Of a stretch of DNA of 64,000 nucleotides, positions 1-12,552 are shown one piece after another (position 1 is the first letter of the stretch; each line of letters begins with the position of its first letter). The notes beneath the pieces are model-generated. The model had not been told where the DNA came from. It saw only the letters and a program-made list of their open reading frames with translations, and made no database searches. This DNA is from Lepas anatifera (lineage: Eukaryota > Arthropoda > Thecostraca > Lepadidae), in contig JAOTON010001699.1 in NCBI GenBank assembly GCA_034440635.1, positions 1 through 64,000 of the forward strand. Reading direction: 5' to 3'. Both the position numbers and the translations under genes were made by a program.

Positions 1-600
1 GGTGACGTCATCTGACCGGAAACACTGCGGTCAATGACCTAGAAAGTGATGGTATGACCTTAACCATCATTTGAGATTATCTTGCCCTATCATCGCGATA
101 GGATGGAGTACGTCACCACTCGGTCTTCAAATGCGGCCGAACTGACGCGACCGCCTGGATACAACCATCTCAAAATATCGATCTCACTTTGAAGGCCAAG
201 CAAAAATGATAAACGGTTTCATTTATTTTTTACCCGATTCACCAATCCTCTCTCCAAATGTAGCCAACAACGTTTACGGCAACCAACGGTTTTTCCGGCC
301 ATCTCGGAAAAATATGTAAAGGTGGGGGCATTTTTCACCATGCCCTCCACTACGCTCGATACAATGCATATTTATGAATGTTAAAAACAGCGTTTTATAG
401 CATGTCCACAGCTTAAGCATGGTGACGTCTAAGCAACGTCAAAACTGGAGCGAATATCAGGAGACCTCAACGGCTGAGTCAGAGGGGGAATACCTCCTCC
501 TCCATGGCCGACTCTGAGACCTTCGAAGACCAAGGACGTGTCCCGGAATAACATGTTTTCCCGTCGGCACGTAGCCGTCGGGAAATATATTGATACCTGC
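1..600. other. Unassigned DNA left of the satellite
   Basis: No exon or recognised element is visible here on either strand. By position this should be inside an ABCE1 intron or just past it, because the fifth visible ABCE1 exon ends with a donor at 2987. I looked for the next ABCE1 segment (the INIFLDGY region) and did not find it. Confidence 0.4.
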
Positions 601-604
601 CGGC

Positions 605-2850
605 GCCTTCCTAAAAATGGACTGATGTCTGACGTAGTGCCTTACCGTGGCCCGATGTCTGACGTAGGGTCACACAATGGTCTGATGTCTGACGCAGTGT
701 CACACAATGGCCTGATGTCTGACGCAGTGTCACTATTGGCCTGATGTCTGACATAGGGTCACACAATGGCCCGATGTTTGATGTGGTGTCACATAATGGT
801 CTGATGTCTGACGCAGTGTCCCACAATGGCCCGATGTCTGACGTAGTGCCAAACAATGGCCCGATGTCTGACGTAGTGTCACACAATGGTCTGATGTCTG
901 ACGCAGTGTCACACAATGGCCTGATGTCTGACATAGGGTCACACAATGGCCCGATGTCTGACGTAGTGTCGCATAATAGTCTGATGTCTGACGCAGTGTC
1001 ACACAATGGCCTGATGTCTGACGCAGTGTCACACAATGGCCCGATGTCTAACACGGTGTCCCACAATGGCCCTGATGTCACGACGTAGTGCCAAACAATG
1101 GCCCGATGTCTGACGTAGTGTCACACAATGGTATGATGTCTGACGCAGTGTCACACAATAGGCCTGATGTCTGACATAGGGTTACTAAACTGGCCCGATG
1201 TCTGACGTAGTGTCACATAATGGTCTGATGTCTGACGCAGTGTCACACAATGGTCTGATGTCTGACGCAGTGTCACACAATGGCCTGATGTCTGACGCAG
1301 TGTCACACAATGGTCTGATGTCTGACATAGGGTCACACAATAGCCCGATGTCTGACGTAGTGTCGCATAATGGTCTGATGTCTGACGCAGTGTCCCACAA
1401 TGGCCCGATGTCTGACGTAATTGCCACACAATGGCCCGATGTCTGACGTAGTGTCGCCCACAATGGTCTGATGTCTGACGCAGTGTCACATAATGATCTG
1501 ATGTCTGACGCAGTGTCCCACAATGGCCCGATGTCTGACGTAGTGCCACACAATGGCCCGATGTCTGACGTAGTGTCACATAATGGTCTGATGTCTGACG
1601 CAGTGTCACACCCAATGGCCTGATGTCTGACGCAGTGTCACACAATGGTCTGATGTCTGACGCAGTGTCCCACATGGGCTCCGATGTTTGACGTAGTGCC
1701 ACACAATGGCCCAATGTCTGACGTAATTGTCACGTGGTCACGATGTCACGACGCAGTGTCACACAATGGCCTGATGTCTGACGCAGTGTCACACAATGGT
1801 CTGATGTCTGACGCAGTGTCCCACAATGGCCCGATGTCTGACGTAGTGCCACACAATGGCCCGATGTCTGACGTAGTGTCACGCAATGGTCTGATGTCTG
1901 ACACAGTGTCACTATTGGCCTGATGTCACGGCGCAGTGTCCCACAATGGTCTGATGTCTGACGCAGTGTCACACAATGGCCCGATGTCTGACGTAGTGTC
2001 ACACAATGGCCTGATGTCTGACGCAGTGTCACACAATGGCCTGATGTCTGACGCAGTGTCACCTGTGGTCTGATGTCTGACATAGGGTCACACAATGGCC
2101 CGATGTCTGACGTAGTGTCACATAATGGTCTGATGTCTGACGCAGTGTCCCACAATGGCCCGATGTCTCTGACGTAGTGCCACGCACAATAGCCCGATGT
2201 CTGACGTAGTGTCACACAATGGTCGGATGTCTGACGCAGTGTCCCACAATGGCCCGATGTCTGACGTAGTGCCACACAATGGCCCGATGTCTGACGTAGT
2301 GTCACATAATGGTCTGATGTCTGACGCAGTGTCACACAATGGCCTGATGTCTGACGCAGTGTCACACAATGGTCTGATGTCTGACGCAGTGTCCCACAAT
2401 GGCCCGATGTTTGACGTAGTGCCACACAATGGCCCGATGTCTGACCTTGAGTGTCACACAATGGTCTGATGTCTGACACAGTGTCACACAATGGCCTGAT
2501 GTCTGACTCAGTGTCCCACAATGGTCTGATGTCTGACGCAGTGTCCCACAATGGCCCGATGTCTGACGTAATTGCCACACAATGGCCCGATGTCTGACGT
2601 AGTGTCACACAATGGTCTGATGTCTGACGCGGTGTCACACAATGGCCTGATGTCTGACGCAGTGTCTACAGAATAGTCTGATGTCACGACGCAGTGTCAC
2701 TGCAATGGCCCGATGTCACAACGTAGTGTCGCACAATGGCCTGATGTCTGACGCAGTGTCACACAATGGCCCGATGTCTGACGTAGTGTCACACAATGGT
2801 GTGATGTCTGACGCAGTGTCACAAAATGGCCCGATGTCATTTCCCAGCAG
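605..2850. repeat. 30-bp satellite array
   Basis: About 75 head-to-tail units of 30 bp built on the core GATGTCTGACGCAGTGTCAC followed by ACAATGGYCT. Variants differ at gcagtgtc/gtagtgtc/gtagtgcc and at ggcct/ggtct/gcccg, and they recur in blocks, which suggests higher-order amplification. Occasional units carry small insertions or deletions (for example near 1430, 1610, 2165 and 2455). Because 30 is a multiple of three, open frames run through the array on both strands; these are not genes. The array lies in the ABCE1 intron downstream of the fifth visible exon. Confidence 0.97.
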
Positions 2851-2986
2851 CTCGCCTTTTATATTTTGCCAATGTCCTGGGCAGCATGCTTTAAAACAGT
2901 TGGGAAAGAACTGCACCTAGCGTGCGCACAACAATCTTACGCTGCCAAAGCACCCGTACCCCGAGCAAAACGTCAGAATAGCTTAC

Positions 2987-3114
2987 CTTCGCGGACCCGG
3001 AGAAGGGCATAGTGACAACGCCATGAACGCCGGAGCCGGCCATTACAGACAGCAGATGAAGTCGGAGAGGGTAGTCCAGAACCGAGAGGTCGTCCTAATA
3101 CTCCGATCACATAC
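2987..3114 (-). CDS. ABCE1: ABCE1 coding exon 5 (contains indels)
   Basis: The reverse strand begins after a CAG acceptor (3116-3115) with G-TAT-GTG-ATC. This supplies the base needed to complete the lysine codon split at the end of exon 4. Recognisable pieces are YVI, DLSVLDY, LSDFICCLYG and VVTMPF plus VRE, as in the end of ABCE1 nucleotide-binding domain 1 (D-loop, H-loop side). The donor is GAAG|GTAAGC. As printed, the exon is about 6 bp longer than expected and has at least four small length errors: in the VVEHD stretch, an extra C after DY, an extra A that creates a stop after CCL, and an extra G before VRE. It is either a local assembly-error patch or a decaying copy. Confidence 0.8.
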
Positions 3115-3609
3115 CTGGCGTGGCGTCAGACACTGACCTAACCCAGCACACAGCATCCAGTAACCAGCTGAGAGACGCACCGCCGTGACCAACCGAGAGA
3201 ACCAGCACCCTGATCAAACTGAGCCCTAAGGCGACCAAAGCAAGACACGCCTCAGTTTAACCAAAGTACGAGACAGTAGCACGGCCCGACTGGGACGCGC
3301 CCTCCGTTAGCCAACTAACACTACGCACACTCGCCAACGGCGATCTAAGCGCACTTCTTGTGCGCACCGGCACTCAGGCAGCAGAAATATATATATTAGC
3401 CAATCATGGCTGCCAGCGCGAGGAAACATGACCAGTCGTATCAGAATCACTGAGTTGGCTACAAAAAGGTATATACCTCCTCATAAAGCGGATCAATTGG
3501 TTTCAGCTGCCTGAATTATACTGCGCCCAAAGTACGTTTGTAACGAGTTCTGTGCCAGCGCCGTGTCCACAATACCCCACCCGGCTCCCTGCGATAGGTC
3601 GCCACTGAC
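3115..3609 (-). other. ABCE1: ABCE1 intron 4
   Basis: A short intron bounded by a GTCAGT donor at 3609 and a CAG acceptor at 3115. I see no transposon termini or further coding sequence in it. Confidence 0.7.
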
Positions 3610-3802
3610 TTGGTCTCGGCCATCAGGTTGCGGATGCGGATGGCGCAGCGCAGCCTCTGCTTCCACATCCAGGTAGGAGGAGGGCTCGTCGAACATGAAG
3701 ATGTCGGCCCGCTGGATTGACACCATGGCACAGGCGAAGCGCTTTGCAGCTCTACGCCTCCCGACAGGTTCTCCACGTTGCGCGACCGCACGTTGTTCAA
3801 GT
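3610..3802 (-). CDS. ABCE1: ABCE1 coding exon 4 (signature and Walker B; contains indels)
   Basis: The acceptor is CCTCAG|AC; the AC completes the Asp codon opened by the last G of exon 3. The exon encodes [18 protein letters not shown] (ABC signature), [13 protein letters not shown], then [13 protein letters not shown] (Walker B and D-loop), [17 protein letters not shown]. It ends at a GTCAGT donor. Three local length differences break the frame: +3 after LSGG, +2 at the Q-R junction and +1 before KQRL. They sum to +6, so the final frame is restored. Only 30 bp separate the acceptor from the giant inverted repeat that fills intron 3. Confidence 0.88.
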
Positions 3803-4233
3803 CTGAGGTCGCGCCGCTCGTGACTGACAGGCGAGTGTACTGGAATTACTTTTCTGCAGAGTGTGCAATGTCAAAATTCATGGAAAAACAAAGAGGTCAA
3901 AATTCATCAGGATAGGGGAAACAGCATTTGCGGGATCAGAAGAACATCTCTGAAAACAATTACACGTAATAACAGATAATATGCACATAAAATACAAAAA
4001 CAAAAGGCATGACAGATATTAAAATCACCTGCATCAACAGAAGTCAAACTAAGAGCTTGAAAACCAACAAAACCAACTCCTGCCGAGTTCAGCGTTTTTA
4101 GAAAAAACATCAGACGTACTAGGCAATACCGATTAAACCACAAACCTGGAAATTATAAAGATATACAAGTAAAGGCAAAATCTGAAATACCAAAACAATG
4201 CAATTGAGGAAGGTCTTGCTTTAGAACCTTTAA

Positions 4234-5245
4234 TGTCCCCGATGGGGCCCCTGGCATGACGCACCCCGCTGGGGGACGAATTTCACCCCTCCGTATCTCA
4301 TTTTCCAGGAAAGCTAAAGGAAAATTATGGACGGCGTTCCGAAGCTCTTGACGAGACGAACACAAATTAAAGGAAGCATTTTGATGTCAGGTTAGTATTG
4401 AGGTCAGCATGGGTCAAAGAAGGTTCCATTGGCTTACAACAGGGCAGTGTACGTTTCCACCGCTAGATATCTGCTCAATAAAGCTGGGGAAAATATCTTT
4501 ATATCATTGAATTCTTCTTATCGTGACGAATCAAATGATGTATAATATGACCTTGCTAGTTCCAATGGTTAAAATGACCTGACCTCGAGCTAGGTCAGGG
4601 TCACAGGGTGATCTGGTATGGTCATATTTGCATATCAATCCGACTCCCCGTGACAACATAAGCGTGCAAGCAAAATAAGAGCTTTATCTAAATTCAGTGA
4701 GAAGTTATCGGCAAAATAATCGCTGTATGCTCCTGTGACCTGACATGATCTTTGAGAGGTCAGATGGTCAAAAACTCCCCTTCATAGGCCAAGATCGTGG
4801 TAAGAATACACAGTGTGAGGATTTTCAGCTTTATCTATCCAATATATACTGAAAACAAACCCTTTTAAATTTTCATCCCATACTTATAATGGGTTGACCA
4901 AAAATTGACCACACCTTAGGTCAACAATATCAAAATTCCGAGATGGCAGTTTTTGTAGGCCCTAATGACACAGTCCTTATTGTTGAAGTATCAAACTGAT
5001 CGGTCGGCAGATGTTCGCCAGAGCGCCGCTTCAAACTCGTGATTTTAGGTTTTGAGGAGATTTGGGTCGCTAGACCTTGAATAGCTCCTTGAGCTGACGC
5101 TGACCTGACATAAAAATTAGGGCGAATCCGTAAAAACTTATCAGGGATGCAGTACTGTGAGCTTCGTTGCTCTTGCATTTCTTCGTTTTTGCGTTATCTG
5201 GGGGAAAACCAGGAGGGGGGGGCAGATTTCGCTAATAGCTGCGTG
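4234..5245 (-). mobile_element. 1-kb TIR element, copy 1
   Basis: Inverted relative of the element at 31581-32597 along its full length; both start and end with GC-rich CACGCGCCCCGCTGG-type termini. It interrupts the left arm of the giant repeat. The other arm is uninterrupted at the same place (about 17,300: acctttaacaagctgaagtg), which gives an empty-site control. Flanks are tttaa (4229-4233) and tttag (5246-5250), consistent with a short 4-5 bp target duplication. No transposase is seen; it is non-autonomous. The interior is rich in TGACCT/AGGTCA motifs. Confidence 0.85.
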
Positions 5246-5671
5246 TTTAGAAACTGAAGTGTGCCAAAGCAGGACAATTTCCCAAATTTGTCCATTTGAA
5301 TAAAATACCTCAAACAAACTTATTTATGCAATTATGCATACATCAGCAAGAATCATCCACCCTGTTTTCACTTCAATTCATGGAGAAATTGCAGCGTGCA
5401 ATCACACAATAAAAATGAAAATAGTCAACTGGCCACCATGAAAACAATCATTAACGTAAAACCTTTCCCCAAGTATCTGGCTTTCTCCAAAGTGAATTCT
5501 AATACACTGATTGAAATAAAGAAATTAGACTGCAGGTTCCAGAATAAGCCTGCTAAGCAGTAAAGCATACTGGCTCGACAAAACTTACCAACTCTCAAAC
5601 GTTTATGAGCTTCAACACCCTGGGTGTTGAAGCTCTTTCATACAACATGCAACAACTGGGATGTAGAAATT

Positions 5672-6790
5672 CGCAAACGATGTAGAAATTCCAGTCACCA
5701 GGAGCTGACGTTATCGAAGCATGTATTATGCCAGTAGTATCCGTAAAAATGGTGGTGACGATTGTTCGGAGTTTCGAGCAAGACGACGATGTCTCTCCAC
5801 CAGGCCTAATACGGTTTTAGCCTGAGGCTATCTATCCGCTTTAGCTTTTAGCTCATACGTAAAACAACTGGTCATCTCCAAAATCCGGCATGCAATTCAG
5901 AAACGTTACACAAACATTAATCTCCAACTAAAGGCAAACTCTCCTTTTCATAATGCTAATAAAGGCATCTCGTGTCAAATTCAGGCAAGCCCGTCAGTAG
6001 AAGTTGCCAAGTACGGTTTTTAATTACCCGAGTAAACTGACCACCCAGGCCCCTGGGCGTGAAGAGGATGTCGAAATTCTCCCACCTTAAATCACACACG
6101 AAAATTCGGCGCTTGATGGAAAAAACCAGCTTTACCTAATATTTCATCATTTTTCTTCAGCATCCTGAAAACCATACCAAATATTCTGGCTGCTTTTCGG
6201 AGATATTCCGAAGACCACAGACAGGTGCAATTTTCATGACCAGTGAAGACTCCCTCTTTCCGATATTATTCCTTTAAGAACTGTTGAACAAATGTCGAAT
6301 ATTGGGATCGTTTATCAAACTCAGACAGCATAGTTGTCGAATTTTATATATGGTAAACCACAGAAGCATTGTGAGACTGTATTATTTTCATTTAAAACCA
6401 AGGATGTCGAAAAAGTTATTTAGCAATGCTTGCATTTTTCCACTCACAATCTCAAGTGGCACAACCCAAAATATGACTAAAAATATTTTCCCAAAAGAAC
6501 AGATCGGATTTCGTATTCCGGGTACTTTCTAAAGTTTCTTTTGTAGTGAAGCCTCAAAAAATCATATATTAAATTCACCCTAATGGCGCATTTTCTAAGA
6601 GATGTGGAAATTCAATCGCCAAGGCAGCCAATAACAAAGCATCATTATACCGTGACAGTATTATCCGTAAAAATGGTGGTGACGATTGTTTCAGCGGTTC
6701 GAGCAAGGCGACCATGTCTCTCCACCAGGGCTAATACAGTTTTGGCCTGAGGGCTATCTATCCGCTTTGGCTAGCAAGGCTTCGAGCAAC
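5672..6790. repeat. Direct duplication inside the left arm
   Basis: The segment around 5672-5850 (gatgtagaaattcca, then gtaaaaatggtggtgacgat and ctatctatccgcttt) recurs at about 6598-6775 with about 15% visible divergence, giving a direct repeat spaced about 930 bp. The other arm carries the related sequence in reverse near 16,050-16,230. Function unknown. Confidence 0.65.
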
Positions 6791-7071
6791 ATTTCGGATT
6801 TGATTTGTTCCCGAATTCCATTTGTCCAATGGTATCACGAATCAGCGCTGCCCGCTGGTCTTAGCGTTTATTTTCAGCCCAGCTATACAATTAAGACGAA
6901 AGCGTACATCCCAAGTGCGTGAGTGAGGCGTGGAGATTTTGTTGTTTTGAAGGAGAAGGGGTGGAATGTCGTTGGGGAAGTGAGGCGTATTATTACTACT
7001 CTTACTTATATAAGTACGCTAAGAGACGTGAGGAGTCGATGAATGATTTCATTTTTATTCTATTGTTGAAT

Positions 7072-8006
7072 CAGCTTATTGTATCCGCGGTTCAGACGTG
7101 CTGTCGGTCAGGTATTATCTTTTTCACATCCAGTGAGATCTTTCAATATTACTTGTGAAGAAGCGATTCTTAGGAATATTTCTCTATTTTTCTTTTGAGC
7201 GTTTATTGTAAATTTGTGTGATAGAATCCTTCAGTATTCAATTCCTCCTCTCTCTGACCATGGTACGCTGTGTTGTTTCATTTTCACTCAAAATCGACCC
7301 TGACAGGGCTATTTAAAGAAATGCTGCATAGCATGTGAAGGTAACAGGTGAGTGTCCTGGAGAGTGAGAATTTTGTGTGGAAACCCACACCCAGACTTGA
7401 TCAATTTTGACATCCTAAATCTGAAATTTTGACATCCTAAACAACATCATCAGAAGGCCCGGCTTGCGAGGTGGTAGCCTCAATGACAGTCTTTTTAATG
7501 TGCCCTCGTTTACATCTCCTACTGTTTTTTAATCTTGTTTTTAACATGCACGGGCATGATTTTTATGATTTGCTGCCGTTATTGCAAATACATGTACAGA
7601 TCTAAACGAATAAATACACAACGTATCAGTTTCCTTGTTTCCGAAGTTGAGGAATGGAAGCAGGGACAGAACAGCAACTGAAGTAACGCCTGCTCGATTA
7701 AAGATGCTGCAACATGGCTTTGTGAACCTGTTCCCTTCATATGGATGTGCAGCATTCTTTAATTAGTCCTGTCAGGGTTGATTCCAAGTGAAATAAAAAC
7801 ACAGCAAACATCTTTGGAGAGAAGGAAGTTCCAATGAAGGATTCATAACAAACATTTTACCATAAATACTCAAAAGGACAAAACCACTGTAAAGAGGACA
7901 TTCCTTACAATTGCTTCTTCCCAAGCACACTGAGAGATCTCACACAGCATGAAAAAGAATGTCTGACAGAACCCAGCACGTCTAGACCGCGGATACAATA
8001 AGGCTG
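7072..8006. mobile_element. Foldback element with about 280-bp inverted arms
   Basis: Left end CAGCTTATTGTATCCGCGG (7072) and right end CCGCGGATACAATAAGGCTG (to 8006) are inverted. The arms continue inward to about 7345 and from about 7735; for example cgaccctgacagggct at 7299 pairs with agtcctgtcagggttg near 7765. The opposite arm of the giant repeat runs through this position without it (around 15,720), so it is an insertion. Its core (7351-7735) has another terminus of the giant-repeat type (GAGTGTCCTGG) and resembles 17707-17908. No ORF. Confidence 0.75.
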
Positions 8007-8945
8007 ACTCAATGAGGGTCGTTCAAAAACATTTTTTTACTTTTCAAACTCAAACCCCCTTTTTCCCATTATATATTCAATTCTGATTTCAATGAGCCAC
8101 ATTCCAAGCATCTACGACAACAGGAAAGATCGCCTCAAACCGGTTAAAGATTTCATGTTTGAGGCCGGGATTATTGCCCAGCGATCCTGATCTCCCATTG
8201 TTAAATTGGTATGAAAGGGGTGCATAACCTACCAGTAAAGACAGTGTGGCATGTGCGTGCGTATAAGAGCCGTAGATGGGATTTAACTTGCAGGCATTTA
8301 CTTGTCAGATGTATTTTCCAGCACCAATACAAATGCATGTTATTCCACAAAAGACCTGAAATTAAATGGTTCAGCACCTAGTACTCTAAATCCCGACAGA
8401 ACAGGAATGCTTTCCGGAGGCGAACCTTTCTCTGGTAACATTCGTTGGACAACGTTGTTAGGGCAGGTGCTTCTCCCCTATTCTCTTGCGAACTATTTAA
8501 GAGCTCTGATACTGCTAGAACCCTGCTGCATATTTTTACCTTTTGGATGGCTCACAAGATCTTCCACCAGCTTCACACCACACCACGGTTCTGTGGGACC
8601 GTTCACGACAATGGGTTCTTTGATGCCTTGAAACAGGAGAAGCTATACCAGTCACCAACTTATTAACAGAGCCATTTCTGGTCGGAATATTTCAGATTCA
8701 GGCAATCAAATACCAGCCAGCTGCCAGGAGTGGCAAGCTGGCTGATATAATACCGAGCTTTCACAGAGCTCTTCATAGCCTCTATCCGAAACCTAAGCTT
8801 GCCCTAGTCAAATGTGGTGTTTGCTGTTTTGTGAATTGTTGTGCGACTGGCTCCTTACCTCCAAGATGGTGGTTCTCGCCAGCGGGACAGAACATAACTT
8901 TCTGTGCACAGATACACAGCTGATGGCAAATTGACTTTAGCACAC

Positions 8946-9602
8946 TCAGGGTGATTTCTATATTAACTTAATGAGAGCACTGCACTGCATTTTTATGGAA
9001 AACTTTGAGGCTCGTAGAAGGCTCTAAAGCTGACTGTTCGCGACGGAGGGACCCAAATGCACGGTTTTAGAACCACTTACCAGGAAAGCCGCTAACTCTT
9101 TTTCGGGGTCTGAGTGGCTCAATTAGTTAGCGCTTGCGCTCGGTTCAGCCAATGGCATTCCGCCATGTGCTGAATGTCGTGGGTTCCCAGCCGCGCAGAG
9201 GCACAATCTGATTGCCCCTACTCTAGCCAACTGATGCCGGATGACGTGGGCAGTTCATGCGTTGTTAAACTCAAAAATTATAATATTCAGTTTTTAAGTA
9301 TCTTCTGGAATGATGAACGGAATCTGACTCAGTAGTAGCACGCACTTCATGCCGTAAATGTCCACTTACATTCCATGAATATGGCTCGCTGATGGGCTCC
9401 GGGTCTTTTAAACAGACATTTGTTAAGGCAATCTCCTGACAACCACGTAAACCAGCTTGCACCAATTCGTGATTGTCTTCTCAAGGAAAACAGAGCTGGC
9501 ATGTCTTCAAGAAACAAAGCACTAGCCGGGCCTTATGATCCAGGAACGTTCCCTTTTATGTCTTCCAATGAAAATACTCCGGTATTGCATAGAGGCGCTG
9601 AA
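8946..9602. other. Spacer between the inverted arms
   Basis: No homology between the arms is obvious here. Apart from the tRNA-like segment at 9110-9255 I see no element or gene. A short open frame on the reverse strand (9465-9271) resembles nothing I recognise. Confidence 0.4.
9110..9255 (+). repeat. tRNA-like, possible SINE
   Basis: TGGCTCAATTAGTTAGCG fits a pol III A box (TRGYnnAnnGG-like) and GTGGGTTCCCAGCC is a degenerate B box about 60 bp downstream. The following stretch ends near a tgttaaactcaaaa tail. A tRNA-derived SINE head is the likeliest reading. I did not find target duplications, so confidence is modest. Confidence 0.4.
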
Positions 9603-9921
9603 TAGGGCTGATAATCCCAGGATCGGGATCCCGGGATCCCAGGATTGTAGTAATCCCGAATCCCAGGATGTATTTCCGAATCCCGGGATCCCGATATTTT
9701 TTCAACACTAGGAATGGCGTGGAAGGCGTCGCTAATAGTATTAAAAATCATTATAGAATCCAACAACATGCTACAGCGTTGTTTGTCTGCTTACTATTTT
9801 ACTTACCTGAAATGTTCAAACACAATCAAAAGCCAGGCTCTCCCTTCTGCATGTATGTACGTAGATTATACCTGGCATCGCTTCACACTTCACACCAAGT
9901 GTCAGTTTCTCTGTTCGTCCT

Positions 9922-10025
<104 letters not shown>

Positions 10026-10140
10026 GCGGCGTCGTCCCCTCAAGCATTCAGTTTCCAGGTTATATTACTCCGGGAGGTTGCCGACTACCTCGACCATCGA
10101 ATAGGAGGGGTCGAATTGCTCGTCGTATCTGTGAGGGAGC

Positions 10141-11005
10141 ATGTCCTCTCTGACTCAGTTGCTCTCGGTGCCTGCTGTCCAGTGTGACCCAGGAAGGCAG
10201 TCAGGGCAGGAAGTTACGCATGTGTGCATTTTTGGAAGTGCTTGCAATGACCGATTTTGTGGATTTAAGGACAGTGTGGTGTGGGAAAACTTTCTTAGAA
10301 GTCCGGATGGGGCACAGCTGAAATGTCGCCTTTGTAAAAAGGTATTGAAAATAACTGGAGGATCAACAAAAGGACTTAACGTCAATCTCAAGAGCATGGT
10401 GGTGAAAGAGTTGCTGGACCATCCCGATCCAGGAGACCCCCCAGAACTTGTCCGGTGAAAATGGCTCCAAAACATCGGAACCTACGATAGGAATGAGGAC
10501 CTGGATTCCTAATACGTCTCTAAAACAAGGGGAATATCATGGATCCCATCTAGCTATTTTCGTAATGAAGTACAGGACTTAGTTGTAAATATATGGTGGG
10601 AAGAATGGGAGGACAGATGCATGCTTCCGAAGTAGTTGTAGATGCAGAAGCGATGGACGTTGATGATCCTCAGCCAAGCATAGTCGCTTCAATCGGTGCT
10701 TTCAACAGGCTCTGGATAAAATTACCAGAGCCAGATCACAGTTCAAGTGCATCCAGACTAAGTCTCTCAATCCTGCGCATATGACCAAGGCCATTAGGAA
10801 AGAGTTGGAAAACTTGCCTGTATCGAGAAGAACGGGTACGATAGCTCTGTCCTACAGCTTCGGCTCAAGGACATAGTCCCTACGAGCGTTGAGTCGGAAC
10901 GTGTGTTTTCAACTGTCGAGGATATCGTCACTAAAGTACGGTCGAGTCTCGGCAGCGAAGCCAACGAGTGCCCTTTGCTTCCTCAAAGGCTACAATCGTG
11001 GCAGG
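10141..11005 (+). pseudogene. hAT transposase relic (BED finger and dimerisation domain)
   Basis: 10252-10412 encodes SVVWENFLRSPDGAQLKC, RLCKKVLKITGG, STKGLNVNLKSM. This is a BED zinc finger with the Cys-x2-Cys pair kept and the His pair lost. 10850-11000 encodes LKDIVPTSVESERVFST, VEDIVTKVRSSLGSEA and then, one frame over, TSALCFLKGY: the hAT C-terminal dimerisation motif broken by a frameshift. The catalytic RNase-H-like core between them is missing or unrecognisable. It is a dead, internally deleted transposase. Confidence 0.85.
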
Positions 11006-11224
11006 TGACTTGTGTGACCAGGAAATAATAAGCCGAGGAGTCACAATAGGTAAATACCTCTACTGTAACATGACTAGAAATATAACCAAGAAATATATAT
11101 ATTGTCAATATCATTCATGTGTCTGTATTTGTTTGGGGAGCAGAGCATTTTATTCTGTTTAGTGTCCATATGAATTTTCTGCTTTCCGCATGGTAGGGAA
11201 TAGTATGCTATGAGTTATCCTTAA

Positions 11225-11681
11225 AGGGAATGTGGCACCTTCACAGCGTGATTTTAACTGAGATAGCCAAGTTGTAAAGCAAGTCGGAAAACCCGGTACA
11301 CCATATTTCATTTTGTCTCTTGGAACTCGATATTTCCGTAGAAAAAAGCTAAAACCTACCTGACACCAGCCCCCATCAGCCCGTCGCCGGGCAACCATTG
11401 TTGTGAACTGCTGGCATGTGACGACACATGCTGACGTCACGATGAGCATCCAGCCAATCAGAAGCCCTTGAAACGTTTCAAGTATGGTTGTGAATTTTAA
11501 CCCAGATCGTAACATCATCCACAGGCTGATATTTATTTTTTTCTAGAGGAGTATTTTTTAGAAACAAAATATTGAGCTTATTGTACATTTTCAGAGAAAT
11601 CATGAGTGGTTCCATTATTTTTGGCTAAAGTACGCCTAATTTAAATAAATTCCAGGAATCGACCAAGGTGCCACATTCCCT
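11225..11681. mobile_element. TTAA-flanked MITE, copy 1
   Basis: A 457-bp element with perfect 17-bp inverted ends AGGGAATGTGGCACCTT, flanked by TTAA on both sides (11221-11224 and 11682-11685). TTAA target duplication is a property of the piggyBac and Kolobok superfamilies; I cannot choose between them. No ORF. It is nested in hAT-1, so it is younger than that insertion. Confidence 0.93.
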
Positions 11682-12552
11682 TTAACGGGAAATATTTACT
11701 ATGCTGTTAGGAATACGCCACATAGTTATCTAAAAGCAGATACTAACTTTCGACATGTTAGGTCAGAAAAATTACCTAATCCCAGGATCCCGGGATATCC
11801 CAGGATTGAGGGTCGATGAATCCCGGGATCCGGGATTACAAAAATGTCCCGGGATTATCAGCCCTAGCCCGCTGAAGTCAATGTGCAAACACAACTGTTA
11901 TTTGTGACCCAGAAAGTTATAATCTGCCTCGCAAATAAGAATCACAATGCTGGAGGTAAAAAGGCAGTGACACGGGACCTGGCCTGAACAGCAAAACCGA
12001 TATCGACCTTTCGGATTAAGGTAGACTAAAGTTTCCGACAGTGGCTATGAAGAGCTCGGCTCGGTACCAAGCCTCTGCCTATTTATCATTCCTGAAAGCT
12101 GGCTGGTATTCGGGCGCCTGAATCTGAAAGATTCTGATATGAAATAGCTCCCGTTGAGGAAGCTGGTGGCTAGTATAGCTTCCCCTGTTTCAAAGGTATT
12201 CCAGAACCTACTGTCATGAACAGTCCCACAAGAACGTGGTGTAAAGATGGTGGAAGATTTCGTGAAAAGGAGCCATCCAAAGGGTAAAAATATGCAGCAG
12301 GGTCTTCTTCCTAGCAGTATCAGAGCTCTTAAATAGTTCGCAGGAGAATAGGGATGGACTCACCTGCCCCAATGATTCGTTCTCCAACGAATGTTGTCAG
12401 AGAAAGGTTCGCCTCCGGAAAGCATTCCTGTTCTGTCGGGATTTAGAGTACTAGGGTGCTGAACCATTTTAATTTCCAGGTCTTTTTTGGAATAACATGT
12501 ATTTGTATTGCGCTGGAAATGCATCTGACCAGCAAATGCCTGCATGTTAAAT

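Larger units (their letters stand above)
3833..8945. repeat. Left arm of giant inverted repeat
   Basis: Aligns in reverse orientation with 11867-17706. Clear anchor pairs are 3833-4150 with about 17390-17706, 4205-4233 plus 5251-5310 with about 17240-17330, 5580-7070 with about 15730-16980, 8040-8290 with about 15440-15690, and 8300-8945 with 11880-12550. The outer ends, GAGTGTACTGGAATTAC and CAGTGTCCTGAAATTAC, align base for base. No intact coding capacity is visible. Differences between the arms are explained by insertions annotated separately. It is either one element with roughly 5-kb inverted ends or two head-to-head copies. Confidence 0.85.

Noticed and set aside
1730..2638. 302-codon reverse-strand open frame
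   Set aside because: Lies wholly within the 30-bp satellite; every frame is repetitive and no start context or domain is present.
605..2850. CRISPR array
   Set aside because: Units are contiguous 30-bp repeats without unique spacers, in an animal genome.
3493..3726. Separate gene from the 77-codon frame
   Set aside because: It is the frameshifted middle of ABCE1 exon 4.
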